DNA of 64,000 nt from NCBI GenBank assembly GCA_019137255.1, contig WPDH01000183.1:1-64000 (forward strand), written 5' to 3'. The notes beneath the pieces were generated by a model. That model worked only from the letters and a program-made list of their open reading frames with translations. It was not told where the DNA came from and made no database searches. Numbering within the stretch: position 1 is the first letter of the stretch; each line of letters opens with the position of its first letter. The stretch comes from Corinectria fuckeliana (Eukaryota; Ascomycota; Sordariomycetes; Hypocreales; Nectriaceae). Below, one piece after another: positions 9,663 through 21,317 of the stretch. The position numbers were made by a program, and so were the translations under genes.

Positions 9663-12600
9663 TCTGAATAGTGTGCGTTGGTGTTTGTGAGAGCGGTGGT
9701 GTTTTGGGAGGATGTTGTAGTATGAAGCGTTGAAGTCGGTGACGAAGAAGAGAGACAGTGTGATATGAGGTAGACAAGGCGGGAGAGAGCGGCAGATCAA
9801 TGGCGTTTGTACTACGGATTTCTTTATACCGTTTACCAGACCGCCCGCCACGACTGCCCCTCCCTAGCCCCCCCGTTCAATGCCCCGTCGGAGAGCAATC
9901 GGAGACAGCGGAGAGAAGTCCATGGAACAACTGAGGCCATTGGCGCAAGAGGGGCCGCCGATGAGATCAGTCAAAGCAACCTATGGTGGGGGTTGTTGGC
10001 CGGAGCGCGCAAAACGACTCGACCCAAGTGGATCTAGGCCGGATGTTTTTTTTCGTTTACGCCGGGATTGAAGAGGAACCATGATAGGGCGCGGGCGTCG
10101 AGACCGGGGGGGGGCAGCGAGATTCGGAGGGGCAATGCAGATGGCGAAGAAGAGAAGGATCGGAGATGATGCAACGCGGTAGGCGGCGCCAGGGCGCTGT
10201 TACGAATCTACCAGGTCGCACCTTAGTCTAGGTGTAACGCCTTATTCGTACCTGGGCCGAGGGCCGGGCCACGTTGGAGGGCTGAGCTGCCTGTTTCGTA
10301 GGCGGCGTCGGCTTAGACCTAGATTAGCTCTGCACGTTGTCGAGATGGGACGTTCACGGCGGTACACGGCGGGAACACGGTGGATTGCTGATTGCGGACC
10401 GGAGGAGGCTCGGCTGCACACTCGGCGCGCCGAGGAGAGGGAAAGTTGTGTGGCGGGCCAAGCCTCATTCGGGCTGGATTTGTCATCTGCGCAGGATCTG
10501 ATTAGATTATCGGCAAGGGTTGGTCGGTTCCGGATGTTCGTCGTATTGTACGTACGTACATAGTTAGACGCGCCGGGGCGTCACATCAGGTGTTCACGGA
10601 ACCCCAAGATCCGTATGTTGGGGGTTGGGGTGGCGGCAGTTGGATGGGACGGGATGGGATATCGGAGGGAGAGGGAGAGATTCGACGTCAAGTCATGAAC
10701 CTCCGTTGTCTCTTCTCGGGGATTACTGGTCTACAGGCAGAAACTCGTTATCTGTGAGCATATGCCTCAATTCCATTATTGCAGAAGAGTACGAATAAGT
10801 CAGAGCAGATATCAAGAAGGCGCGGGGTCTCCTCATGGCGGGGCATCGCCGGATTCACGGCCATCAAGACACGTGCGTGACAGATCTAGGCCTAACGGGC
10901 TCTATCTTTACATTATTTGGAATCATTGGAATCAGGGGGAAAAAAGTCCTCATTGGCATATGTAAGCCAGTCCACGTCATAGCTTTCAGAGGCACACGTA
11001 TCAGGGCCCCGCAGATCGGGAGAGGCACGAAGTGGGGAACTTGGAGGGGATGAGGGGTTGAACCGATAAGAGCAGTACGCAGTCCACGTATATCGGGGGG
11101 AGATAAAAAACTCCGAGAGGCCCCCGAGCTCGAAGTCGTCGCGAACCGAATTCTCGACCTGGTCTGCAAGGCCGGTTCCGTTGTGCTGTGCTTTACGTCT
11201 GGAGTTGTCTTCGGTACTTGGCCGTAGTAGCCTAGGTTGCTTGGTGAGGTTTGCAGTCGGCATTTGAGGGCAGTTGGCAGTTGGCAGTTGGCAGGGTCGT
11301 ATCGTAGTGGGGAGCTCGCACTCTCTATTTAGGGGATTGATAGCCCAGGGACAGGAGGGGGCGGGTTATTTCTGACGGTGATTGGCCATGCGTGGCTTTC
11401 CCTGAACATTGAAGCTCAGCCAGGCAGGCCGGGGAGGTGATGATGTTGCTTTTCAGCAGCGCCTTGGGCGGGATTTGAGTCTTACGTGTATTCATACTAG
11501 TTAACCTCTTGCATGCTGTACCACCGTTGTCTCACCCTCTTCCGTGGCAAACAGGTCATGAACTGAGACAGTGTTGCACTCTGGGTCCGAGAGTGCGGCT
11601 GCCTTGCCGCCTCGGGGATGTCCATGTGAGACAGTCCACCCCAACTCGGACGCTGTTGTCTTACCTCGATCATTGGGTGGCCGAAACAGTCCAGCTTGGT
11701 ATCAGAAGGCTTCATCACATTTCTTTTGCATCCAGCCACCAGCCTCGACGCCAGCAACCATGTATGCGGTCGTAGGCTCGTGCAAATCGAACCTAGTATC
11801 CCTTGCACCCCTTAGTTACCACTGCAGGGTAGATGCCGGGCGCAAGGAACCGAGACGACGAGGATAGTTCATCGCGCTAAGCCTCCCACTTTCGCAGCTT
11901 TCCTCCCGTCCGCCGCAAGCCAGGATCTGTCACGAATTTGTCACAATTAGTCTAACCCCCCTAGCACATTGCCTCTTCCAGGGCTAGCTTATCGATCTCT
12001 CACCTCCCTTCAACCTAAGCACCGCCCCCTGCTGCTGTGCTGTGCTGCCGCCCTTCAAGACAAGCTCCGTCACGGCCAAAGCGTTCGCGCACTCCCAACG
12101 TGATTAGCGGCATCGTCACATCCTGTGATGTGGGCGTCGATGCGAAAGAACCCTGGTCTAGCTGATTGGGCCATCGTCTCGAAGCTAATCTGGACTATTG
12201 CTTGTCTTTGTTCCACTTAGGGTAAGCGCAGGTTCGGTCCCGTCAAGATGTCAAGTATGTACGTATCACGTACGTGTCATGTCTACTACATGCTAGGTAG
12301 TAGTGTTTGTTCCCTTCCCTTATGACATCTATGATCTATCATATTTTTTCCGGTGCAAGTGCACAGTATGTGCGATTAGCTTGGTAACTTATCATCCAAA
12401 GTTAGCACCGAGAACGGTGGCGTTCTGTCCCACGGGGTAGAGACACACAACACTGTTATCTGACCGAGGGAAGGCTGACTCGACAATCTTCAGACTCGAT
12501 GTCATGGCAAGCAACTTAGACCTATGTATTCAGTGTACGTCCACATGTGCGTGCAACGCGTCCTTGCAGAAGACGGTGATCCAGCAAGAACCAGTACGCA

Positions 12601-14137
12601 GTGTCAGGGAGTAGGTCAGCTCGTATTCTTGCTGTTGTCCAACAACGCCCAGGCTTATCTTCCGACGCTGGGGTCGAGGTCGAGGCACCCCTTGCACATA
12701 GCCATTTGTTGGTCAACTTGGTAAGTGGTGGTGAGCTGTCATCAGAACCACAAATGCCGGACATGCATTGCTAGCACAGTCACACCGCAGTGACCGGAAG
12801 AAAGGTGCGCTCGCGCCAACAAGTCGATATCGGCCAAGTACGAATGGGTACGTGCTGATGACATACCAGCGGGAACAGTTCGTCATTGTTCTGTGACTTG
12901 GACGCCTTTGTGTGATCAGCCTCGACGCATGATGGCATCCATCCGGCGACGGCGTCTTCTGCACAGAGTCAAAAACCACAAACGGCCGGTAGGCGGTAGT
13001 GAGGCGGCTGACATGCGACCGCGGAGAGACGGCAGCGGCTGCAACTGCGTGCCTACCGGGCATCCAGGTGCGAGCTGAAAAAGCCATCATTTTCCTTTTT
13101 CCCTCCCATCCTAACTGGACTGGACCGGTTCTGGGTTGGTCCACCAACTTACGTCGTTGAGTGGTTGCGCAAAAGCCACGCCGGTGACAAACTTCGCGCC
13201 ACCTGGAGAGATACTCCAGGCGGCCACTAAGATCTAGGCGAAAAAGAAATCCCCGCCGCGATTTGTCGATCCGGGTCGAGGCCGACGCCGGGGGGTGGTG
13301 GACCCGCATCAGCCCCGATGGACCGGATTCGTCTGTGCCCCCCGAGCGGCATGAGATGCCAATCCGACATGGAGGGTCGAACAAACCCTTTGATTGCTTG
13401 CCTGGCCGTCATGGCTTTGGAGCTCTTGTCACCGTGCATGACAAGTGCTTGGCGCAGGTTGGAAAGTTGGCAGGCAAGCAGGCTAGCGGACAACCACCAG
13501 CAACGGCGTGTCTCGAAGTGAACATGTCTCGGGGGAGGAGGCATGCGTACAGGCATGGCACGGGACAGCGCTGGTCAACTACCCGCTTAGTGGAGATGGA
13601 CCGGATTGTCTCTGCTCTGCCTTGAACCCTTGAACTCCCTCTCCGGCCGCGTTCCTCAGGGAACTCTGGCGGATCCCCCGCTGCTATGGCCACACTGGCT
13701 GTTGTATAGACGCTACTTCACCACCAAGTAAGCTTCGCTGCTAACACAGTCAACGACCTTGCCATGATCCACACACTCCAAGCCCAAGTCTCGAGGGAGG
13801 TTTCCTCTGCTACCTACCGCTGTTGTGTCCTCCCACATCATCGGGGGAGACATTCTATGGGTGCTCGTTTTTTTGTGCTACGCCCTATCTATCTACCTGG
13901 GTTCTGGAGGGAGCCACAAGTTGCCACAACCCGCCCCAGGACTGGTAAGTTAGCCTAGAGCTTTCTCTTCCTCTGCCCAGCCAGTTATTTAAGTCCATAC
14001 GCCTGCCCATCCTCTTGCCCAGGAACTGCCTGTAGTGATTGCCCTTAAGCATTATAATTTACCCAAGTCAGATCCTTGGCATACCAGCTTCCATCTCTCC
14101 TCGTCACTCACTTATACATCATCTCCACATTTACACC
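9663..14137. other. gene-poor region between peroxiredoxin and RGS genes
   Basis: About 4.5 kb without a gene I can support. Open frames occur on both strands, for example minus 10913-11263 and minus 12713-13384, but they overlap antisense frames, are rich in Arg/Ser/Pro, and have no recognisable motif. 9663-9850 is the peroxiredoxin leader. 11880-12100 and 13980-14137 are pyrimidine-rich, the latter being the leader of the RGS gene. CTAGGTAG-like and gtacgta-like short palindromic motifs recur around 12260-12300. Non-coding transcripts cannot be excluded. Confidence 0.5.
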
Positions 14138-15620
14138 ATGGGGCTCCTCCCTCTCACTTACACCCGTCCCAAGCACGTCGACCAACAGACTCGGCGCAAC
14201 AGCAGCCAGAGCGGGGGCCCTGCTTCCTCTGACAACGAGAATCGCGAAGGGAGCGATGGCTCTGTCAAGTCTGGACAGTCTGGCCACTCTGCTGGCATTC
14301 CCGACTCCTTAGCCTTTGACAAGATCATCAACGGCGGTACATGCCCTGTGAGTCTGCAGTCTCCCTCGACCACTCCCTCATCGTCATGCTAACTGCTCTA
14401 CCCTTAGCCCATGACTGTCCGCGACTTCATGACCTACCTCGTCTACGTGGAGCACGCCGCCGAGAACCTGCAATTCTACCTCTGGTATCAGGACTACGAG
14501 AAGCGGTTCGACCGGGCCGACACTGCCGACATCAAGCTGGCTCCCGAGTGGACGCAGGCCATGCAAGAAGACGCAATTGCTAGGATCCGGAAGGAAAACG
14601 TCGACAACGTTCGGAGGGAGCCTGCCGTGACTGAAATCTTCAAGGGTTCGGACTTCGAGAAACACGGCCACGACAAAGCCGTGGAAGGCGCCAACCCGTT
14701 CCACACCCCCCCTCAGAGCAGCCAAGGCGATGCTGCGTCCATGTACACAGCCTCCAACGCGGCTCCCTCGACCAACACTTCGAGCTACCAATCGCAGGCC
14801 ACGGGGGCTTTCGCGGCCGCGGGCGCTCGCCAACCATGTAAGCCTTGGACAGGGGCAGATACTTGTTGCACGGAGAGAGTGGACACTAACCAGCTTGACA
14901 GTCACAATCCAGCCCTTCCGTGAAGAGATTAACCGAGTGATCGTCACCTACATCATGGACGGTGCTCCTCGACAGCTGAACCTGTCGGCGCCCGAGCAGA
15001 AGGCAGCCATGCTCGCCATGTCTCACACGACCCATCCCAGCGCATTCCGAGGCATCTTCAAGACAATCGACTCGACCTTGCGCCGCCAGGCCCACCCCAA
15101 TTTTGTTCGGTGGTCCATCTGCAACGGGAACCCTGCCCGCGTCCTCTTTGCCCGGTGTCTGGGCGTTGGTCTCATCGTGGCCGGCCTTGCGACCGGCATC
15201 GTCCTCGCGCTCAGCAGCGCCGGGCGAGGCTACCGCGCCTTGGCGGCCATCGCCCTCGTCTTGGGCATTAGCACTCTCGTCGCTGCCTACAAGGGCATGT
15301 GCGTTGTGTTGCACGGCATGCACCACCGCCACGTGCGACCGTGGGAGCTGTTTGTTGACAGCGAAAGGCCCAGCTCGACGGAGAAGCGTAGTTTCGAGTC
15401 GATTGGATCATCCAACAGCTACGAGGACGAGCCCTGGATTGTCCGGTATGAGAAGCGCAACCTGGCTCGCAAGGTTTTTGACCGAGAGGTCTGGATCCAG
15501 GAGCCTGCGCTGCGCCAGATCCAGGATACCATCTTCGTCCAGGCCATGCTCGCCTCGCTGATCCTAGGCGGAATACTGACCGCCGTTTTGGTTGCGGTCC
15601 CGAAGGGCAACCTCTTCTGA
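14138..15620 (+). CDS. RGS-domain membrane protein, Rax1-like
   Basis: Regulator of G-protein signalling fold followed by a hydrophobic C-terminal half, as in fungal Rax1-type proteins linked to polarity and G-alpha control. Exons 14138-14347, 14408-14837 and 14902-15620 give 452 aa. The first RGS part spans about residues 70-125 (MTVRDFMTYLVYVEH, LQFYLWYQDY) and the last part about residues 214-275 (QPFREEINRVIVTYI, HPSAFRGIF). About 90 mostly polar, low-complexity residues separate them. Three likely membrane segments follow: about 305-330, 335-360 and 425-447 (FVQAMLASLILGGIL). The terminus is VAVPKGNLF. The assignment to RGS is firm; the Rax1 subgroup is inferred from the C-terminal membrane segments. 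Confidence 0.85.
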
Positions 15621-16786
15621 ATCGGGCAAATAGGAAGCATATGATGGATGAGTGATGTCATCTTGCAACATGAAAAACTGGAGGGTTACTTTTCTGATGG
15701 ATCGACTTTTTGTTCATATATATTTTCCTTGTCTATTGGTGCGTGGACTTTTCTGATACCTTGTTTTGGTTCTTGATAGTGATGCGATGGAGAAGGAGTT
15801 TGGGTTAGGTACTACGAAGGATGATATCAACCGCTACAGAGATCAAAAGCTGCACTTGAGTCATGTGCGATTTTCCTTGTGAGAGTAACGTCTCTGTCTG
15901 TATAAGCATGTTAGTCAGGTCTCTAGCTTACTTCGAAAATAATAAGAACTTGGGTGGAATACTGAAAGATTCGCAAACGCGTAGCTTAGACTGTTCGTTG
16001 CTACTAGGTTACTACCTAATGCAGGTGGTTCGAGTTGGAAAGCTCGGTGAGGAGAGACCCGTTCTGGTCATATGCACAGTTCAACCCCGCCGTTTCATCC
16101 GGGTCGTCGGTACTCAATCAGCGGTCAGGTATACAGTGCTTAGCTGTGTACTGCGTACTTGCTGTGCCTTCCAGGTTGCTGATATCTCTGGACTGGTAAT
16201 ACCAAGCATACTCGAGTCTATTACCTCGTCGATCTATCTTTCGGGGGAGCCGGAGAAACGGAGTGTTGTTCGCTGGGTCTACGTACCATTGTTCCCTCCG
16301 TCCATGGGACAGGCAATCCAACAAAAGGCCCTTCAGGAGCCTCGGCCCACCGGCTCTCCCTAAGGCTACCAAGGCTAATAGGTAGTAAGAGGGACAAGGC
16401 GAGACAAGGAGGGGTTCAAGGAGGGACGGGGAAGCTACTACTACTAGTAAGTATGTAAGAAGGAAGGCACCGGAGCGTAATTGATTAACCTTAGGTTCTT
16501 ATCGATAAAGCCCGACACCCCGTTGCGATTGAAACTCATCAGGTGCCCCCAGCAATTCCTCGCTCGGCTTCTTGACGTCCTCCTGTTTCCCCCTGTTTCC
16601 CCCGTCTGTGTATTCTCCGCATCACCGGACTCCTGGCCTCTATTGGTCACGGCTGTGTCTTTTGCCTTGGTCCTCGGCTTGCTGCCGCAGTGCCTTCTCC
16701 TGTCCTGGATATCCTTCCTTCTTCCTGCCTTTGTCGACCCGTCCCTCACCATCAATTCTCGACCCTTCCTCTGCCAAGAATAAGCC
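15621..16786. other. intergenic region, RGS gene to pantothenate kinase
   Basis: 1.17 kb with the 3' end of the RGS gene and the promoter and leader of PanK. The last 200 bases are ttcc/ctcc-rich. Short plus and minus frames at 15863-16372 overlap each other and show no domain. Confidence 0.55.
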
Positions 16787-18442
16787 ATGACGCCCGCCTC
16801 CCACCACGAGGACGCCATGCCACCGGCGACGACCGTTGCGCAGGACCCACCGCCGCCGCAGGTACAGCCGCAACCCTCACCACAGCAGCAATCGCTGCTG
16901 AAGAGACGTCTCCGCGCCATGACGTCGACAGAGGAGATTGACAGCGCCATCAACCGCCCCGGCAGCGTCAAGATCAATGTCCAGGGCGCCTTCATCGTCG
17001 ACCCGGACGCGGCGACGCCGGCATCGGGGCATGCGCATGCGAATGGGCGGGCCAGCCCGTCGCATCCCGAGACGAGCGATATTCGGCTGCCGAACCACAC
17101 GGCGGTGGTGAGCCATATTGCGATTGATGTACGTATTGCAACTGCAACGGTGGCGTGAGGCTCTTGGGTTGAGGACCGGGGGAGAAGGAGATTGGGAGAA
17201 TAGGGCATGGGTCGACCCCGCGAGCACAGAAGCCAGCCGGCCGAGACAGGCACATGGACAACGTTGGCTGACGAGCGCAATCGCGCGCAAACAGATTGGC
17301 GGTTCGCTGGCGAAGCTCGTCTACTTCTCGCGCGAGGTCGACTCGACCGACGCGGGTGGCCGGCTCAACTTCCAAAACTTCGAGACGGACCGAATCGACG
17401 ACTGCCTCGAGTTTATGCGCCACCTTCGCGACAACCAACTGACGCTCAACGGCTCGCAACCTGGCGAGCTGTGCGTCATGGCCACCGGCGGCGGCGCCTA
17501 CAAATACTACGAAAAGATCCGCGAGACGCTGGGAGTCGATGTGCTGAGGGAGGACGAAATGGAGTGCCTTATAGTTGGTAATTGACTTGCACCCACGTCG
17601 TTGTCTGCTGCCTCGTGCGTGGAAGCTAACAAGAGGCGAAACTTTTAGGCCTCGACTTCTTCATCACCGAGATCCCCCGAGAGGTCTTTACGTACTCCGA
17701 AACGGACCCTATGCAATTCGTCGTACCGCGGGAAAACATCTACCCCTACCTCCTCGTCAATATTGGCTCTGGCGTGTCCTTCCTGAAGGTCACTGGCCCG
17801 CGCTCCTACCAGCGGGTTGGTGGCACCTCGCTTGGAGGCGGCACTTTATGGGGCCTGCTGTCTATGTTGACTGGTGCGCGCACCTTTGACGAGATGCTCG
17901 ATCTGGCAGGCCACGGCGACAACGCCAAGGTCGACATGCTGGTTGGCGATATCTACGGCACCGACTACGGCAAGATCGGCCTCAAGAGCACCACCATCGC
18001 CTCGTCGTTTGGCAAGGTCTTTCGCATGAAGCGAGAGGCCGAGTCAGCCGCCGAGGACTCCCCCGTCCCTGACGACTCGGAGTCGTCCTTTTCGAGCGCC
18101 GATGTCTCCCGCTCTCTACTGTACGCCATCTCCAATAACATCGGCCAGATCGCCTACCTACAGTCGCAAATCCACAACTTATCCAACATCTACTTTGGAG
18201 GCTCTTTCATTCGCGGCCACCGCCAGACCATCAACACACTAAGCTATGCTATCAAGTTCTGGAGCAAGGGCGAGAAGCAGGCCTATTTCTTGCGGCACGA
18301 GGGCTACCTCGGCTCAGTGGGGGCTTTTCTGAGGAGACAACCCCGGAATTGGGGACGAAGGGGAAGCTTGGAGGGCATGGAGGACGTGGCTGAGTGGAGG
18401 AGGAGCCTACGCGAGGCCGAGGCCGGTGCGAGTACGACATGA
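16787..18442 (+). CDS. pantothenate kinase (eukaryotic type II)
   Basis: Phosphorylates pantothenate, the first and usually rate-limiting step of coenzyme A synthesis. Exons 16787-17128, 17295-17577 and 17649-18442 (introns of 166 and 71 nt) give 472 aa. After a non-conserved Pro/Gln-rich N-terminus of about 45 residues the kinase fold starts. Visible motifs are the phosphate-binding IAIDIGGSLAKLVYF (formed across intron 1), ATGGGAYKYYEKI, DFFITEIPREVF (formed across intron 2), LLVNIGSGVSFLKV, RVGGTSLGGGTLWGL, and the C-terminal GGSFIRGHRQTINTL and GYLGSVGAFL. A Ser/Glu-rich linker at about residues 330-355 is typical of fungal members. It is a complete gene with no damaged motif. Confidence 0.95.
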
Positions 18443-20325
18443 GACAGTGGAGGTAAAAATACTTCAAGTGGGACGGAAGAGGGGTGCTCAATGGCGATGT
18501 TACGCCAGGGCGGAGCGGCGGAGACCCATGGGAGGAGGATAGAAGAAAGCCCTCACAGCAGCCAACGCCATCGACCGAGCCTACAGCTCTGAGGAAAAAA
18601 AAAGGACGAAGACTGGGAACACAACGTTACCCTTGTGGGTTTGGTCGCGGCGCAACTCATTGGCGTTTAACCGGTTTGGGTGGTCGAGCATGTTCTTTGG
18701 TAAAATCACAGCATCGCATATATCACAGCACGACATGACGCAGCGCATGATGAAGCAGGAAGAGATAATAAGAAAAAAACCAACCAACCAACCAACTTGC
18801 TGAATCCAGGAGTCGGCGAGAGTGCAACATGCCTTACAGCTAAGAGTTACCGCGCTATGACGATGGAAAGTCACAAGCGGCGCCTCTGTGCTACTAAATT
18901 TGAGGAGGTCGCTTCGGGATTTCCTTGTCCCACCGCGTGCCTACCTACTACAACCTGTATGTTGTTGCCTCGTCGCGTTCGTGGTGTTGTGGCTTGCCTC
19001 GCAGGCGCCGAGTACGACGCAAACACGACAAGACTGGGCAGGGCTTTCTTAAATCAAGGCCATGTCCTACGTGTCCGAAGAATGGGCACCCAGGGGGCCC
19101 TTCTCCTTTTTGAAGCCTTCTCCTTAGTATCCGTACGAAGAACAACGTCGACAGCCATGGCCGACGGCATCGCAGAACTCGACGACTGTAGCACCTACTC
19201 GGAAGACGAGGCGACATCAGGGGGGCGATGTGGTGGCGCCACTCAGCCTCCCGTCGTCTGTTGCTCGTCGTCCAAGCCCTTGTGTGACTCCTTGTCGAAC
19301 GACTGCGAAAGCGGATGGTCGATTTGTGAATGCGAGTACGGGAGCTGCGAGGGGCGTTGCGTTGAATACTGCTGGGACAAGTGGGAAGTGAGCGGCGGGT
19401 GTTGCGAGTGCGAGCGCAACGCAACGAGGCGACATGACACGGCGCAGGTATAGTTTACTGCCTCCGCCTATTTGATGAGCCGTTGACAAGTGCTGGATAG
19501 TGTTGTCGCGCAGTCGACCGCTCCTGTCAAGCTTGCCGAGAGTGCAGGGCAGTAGGCCTGACGGGAGGACATGCCAGCCAGTCTCGCGGCTCCAGACACG
19601 ACGGCCATGGCGGATTCAACAGAGGACGTGAACCACGCCAACAGGCCGCAGGCTGCTGCCCGGGGCCCGAGAATACCACACGCCGCGTCCCCAACGCACA
19701 GTGGCCCTGCAGCGGCGGGCGGCGCCGGATCGAGGCCTGCGCAGGGGACGACGGGAGGACAGAGAGGCGCTGCTACCACGAGCACGAGTATGAACGCTGG
19801 GCCAGAAGCGAGACGAGATGCGGCGGAGATACAGAGGCGAGAGGCGAGAGGCAGTGCCGCGGCGGTGACGACGGACGGTGGAGATGCGAAGGGGCGGAGA
19901 GGAAGGGGAGGAGACGCGAGGAGACTTGGGAGAGGGGGTCGTCGAGGAGGCATGAGGTGAATGGGAGGCATCGTTCGGGTGCTCGAAGGGTCAGGTTCGA
20001 TCACTGATGAAGTAGGATATATACTGGATGTCCATTGAGTGCTGTCAACTGACTCGCTGTCTGCATGTTAGTTCACTACAGTAGCAAGGGAACGTTGACG
20101 AGTCTTGAAGAGCAATTCCCTCGCTGTCACTCATACACGCACCGGAGTATCAACTAGTTAAAGAAGTCAGTCAGCCTAGGACTGATACGTCTTTCACAAG
20201 CATGATATCACGACCACACACACACACACACACACATGCAAAAAAGAACAAGTCCTAGTAGGGAGGAGGATGAGGAGGACGAGGAGGACGAGAAGATAAC
20301 AAGTAAAAGACAAAAAAAAGGAAAG
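18443..20325. other. intergenic region before tRNA-Pro, with (CA)n tract
   Basis: 1.9 kb with no gene I can support. 19158-19453 is open on the plus strand and encodes a Cys-rich frame (see findings). 19468-20004 minus and 19571-19960 plus are overlapping low-complexity frames. A CA dinucleotide repeat of 22 nt lies at 20215-20236, and a GAGGAGGAC-type purine repeat at 20261-20292. Confidence 0.5.
20215..20236. repeat. (CA)11 microsatellite
   Basis: Perfect CA dinucleotide repeat seen directly, about 90 bp from the 3' side of the tRNA-Pro gene. A matching TG-rich tract lies at 20529-20544 on the other side of the tRNA. Confidence 0.9.
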
Positions 20326-20415
20326 GGTCTGGCCGGGGATTGAACCCGGGACCTCTCGCAAGCTAAGCTGTAGGGTTTTCCCTAAGCGAGAATCATACCG
20401 CTAGACCACCAGACC
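20326..20415 (-). tRNA. tRNA-Pro (AGG) with 19-nt intron
   Basis: The reverse complement folds as a tRNA. The acceptor stem GGTCTGG pairs perfectly with CCAGACC, the D-arm is GTCTAGCGGTATGAT, the anticodon stem is CTCGC/GCGAG, and the T-arm is CCCGGGTTCAATCCCCGG (one mismatch at the loop side). The anticodon AGG (complement of 20381-20383) is followed by one base (20380), then a 19-nt insertion at 20361-20379, exactly at the canonical intron site between positions 37 and 38. The mature length is 71 nt before CCA addition. Confidence 0.93.
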
Positions 20416-21018
20416 GAGCAACGGACCAGAAGATCCGCTGTGTGGTTGTTGCAGGAAGGATGAAAAATTGTAGCATATATCGCCGGCGTTGAGTCATTTT
20501 TTTCCTTGATAAAATTCCAAATTTCTTTTGTGTGTGTGTGTGTGGCTGTGGCTGTGCTGGGTAATTATTAGTTCTTCATGGGCTGGTGTTCGGGAGGGAT
20601 GGTCCGTGCATGAGCCGCTGGGCCCTGCAGGAAGTGTGTCGTTAGGTTTGGCGGGGGTTGCCGTATAAGGTAATTGGTTAGTGGGGCTTGTTGGTAGATG
20701 GTAGAAGGCCAGTCAATCGACGGTTAACTGACAGCATTGGACGAGTGAGTCTAGGTGAGGATGATTATTAGCGGGCGATTGTTTCGGTAAAAGGAAGATA
20801 CCAAACAGCACGCTTAAATTAGTCGGACAGTATTCGCTTGCCTGGTTTATATTTAGGCTTAAGATGTTGAAGACGCGACTTGACGTCGCAACACGGCACA
20901 TGCATTGATACAACTAGCTAGTCAACTTTGTTACTCGAGAGCACTTGCTACACTGGAAAAAAGGGCCAAATGGGCATTGTATCATGATGGTAGTAGTGCA
21001 GATAGCCTACATCCCGTT
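20416..21018. other. intergenic region, tRNA-Pro to small hydrophilic gene
   Basis: Contains a TG dinucleotide tract at 20529-20544 followed by gtggctgtggctgtg. It is promoter-side sequence for the tRNA (minus strand) and 3' sequence of the 79-aa gene. No further gene is seen. Confidence 0.55.
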
Positions 21019-21317
21019 CTAGTTCCCTCGGCCGCCCTGGCCAACATCCTTGCCCTCCTTGAGACCCTGGCTCTGGCCGCCGCTCGCACTCGTGCCAGGA
21101 ATGCCCGCTCCCTGCTCATTCTTGCCCTCGGGCAGATCCGCCGTCTTGTCGGCTCGGGCTACTCGATCGCTCTGTCCATGGCGTTAATTCTCGTTCGTTT
21201 ACGGAATCGTTGCAGACTGTGGAGACGTACCTCGGCGTTGCCTGCACCGTGGATGATGTCTTGCTTGGCCTCCTCATAGGGGCTGTTGTCGGAAGAACCG
21301 TCTCCGTTGCGAGGCAT
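21019..21317 (-). CDS. small hydrophilic conserved-looking protein
   Basis: Two exons, 21317-21231 and 21171-21019, with a 59-nt intron (donor gtacgt, acceptor cag), give a 79-aa protein. It starts MPRNGDGSSDN and continues PYEEAKQDIIHGAGNAE, then an Asp/Lys-rich middle and a Gly/Gln-rich end (GQGGRGN). It has no membrane segment, Cys or Trp, and the composition is that of an intrinsically disordered protein. I believe similar short MPRNGDG-type proteins are annotated as hypothetical in other filamentous fungi, but cannot verify this here. The clean splice and coding-like composition support a real gene. Function unknown. Its leader carries an ATGTGG hexanucleotide repeat (21346-21381). Confidence 0.7.

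Noticed and set aside
10913..11263. 116-codon minus-strand frame (starts MPTANLTKQ)
   Set aside because: Composition is somewhat protein-like, but there is no domain, no splice extension and no supporting context.
12713..13384. 223-codon minus-strand frame in the 9.7-14.1 kb region
   Set aside because: Arg/Ser/Pro/His-rich with no motif, overlapped by plus-strand frames of the same type. No splice-extended model gives a recognisable protein.
19468..20004. Opposing frames (178 codons minus, 130 codons plus) near 19.5-20 kb
   Set aside because: Both are Ala/Gly/Pro/Arg low complexity and overlap each other. Neither has a motif, so I left both out of the gene list.
20215..20544. CRISPR-like or structured array around tRNA-Pro
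   Set aside because: The CA and TG tracts are simple microsatellites with no spacers; the host is a eukaryote.
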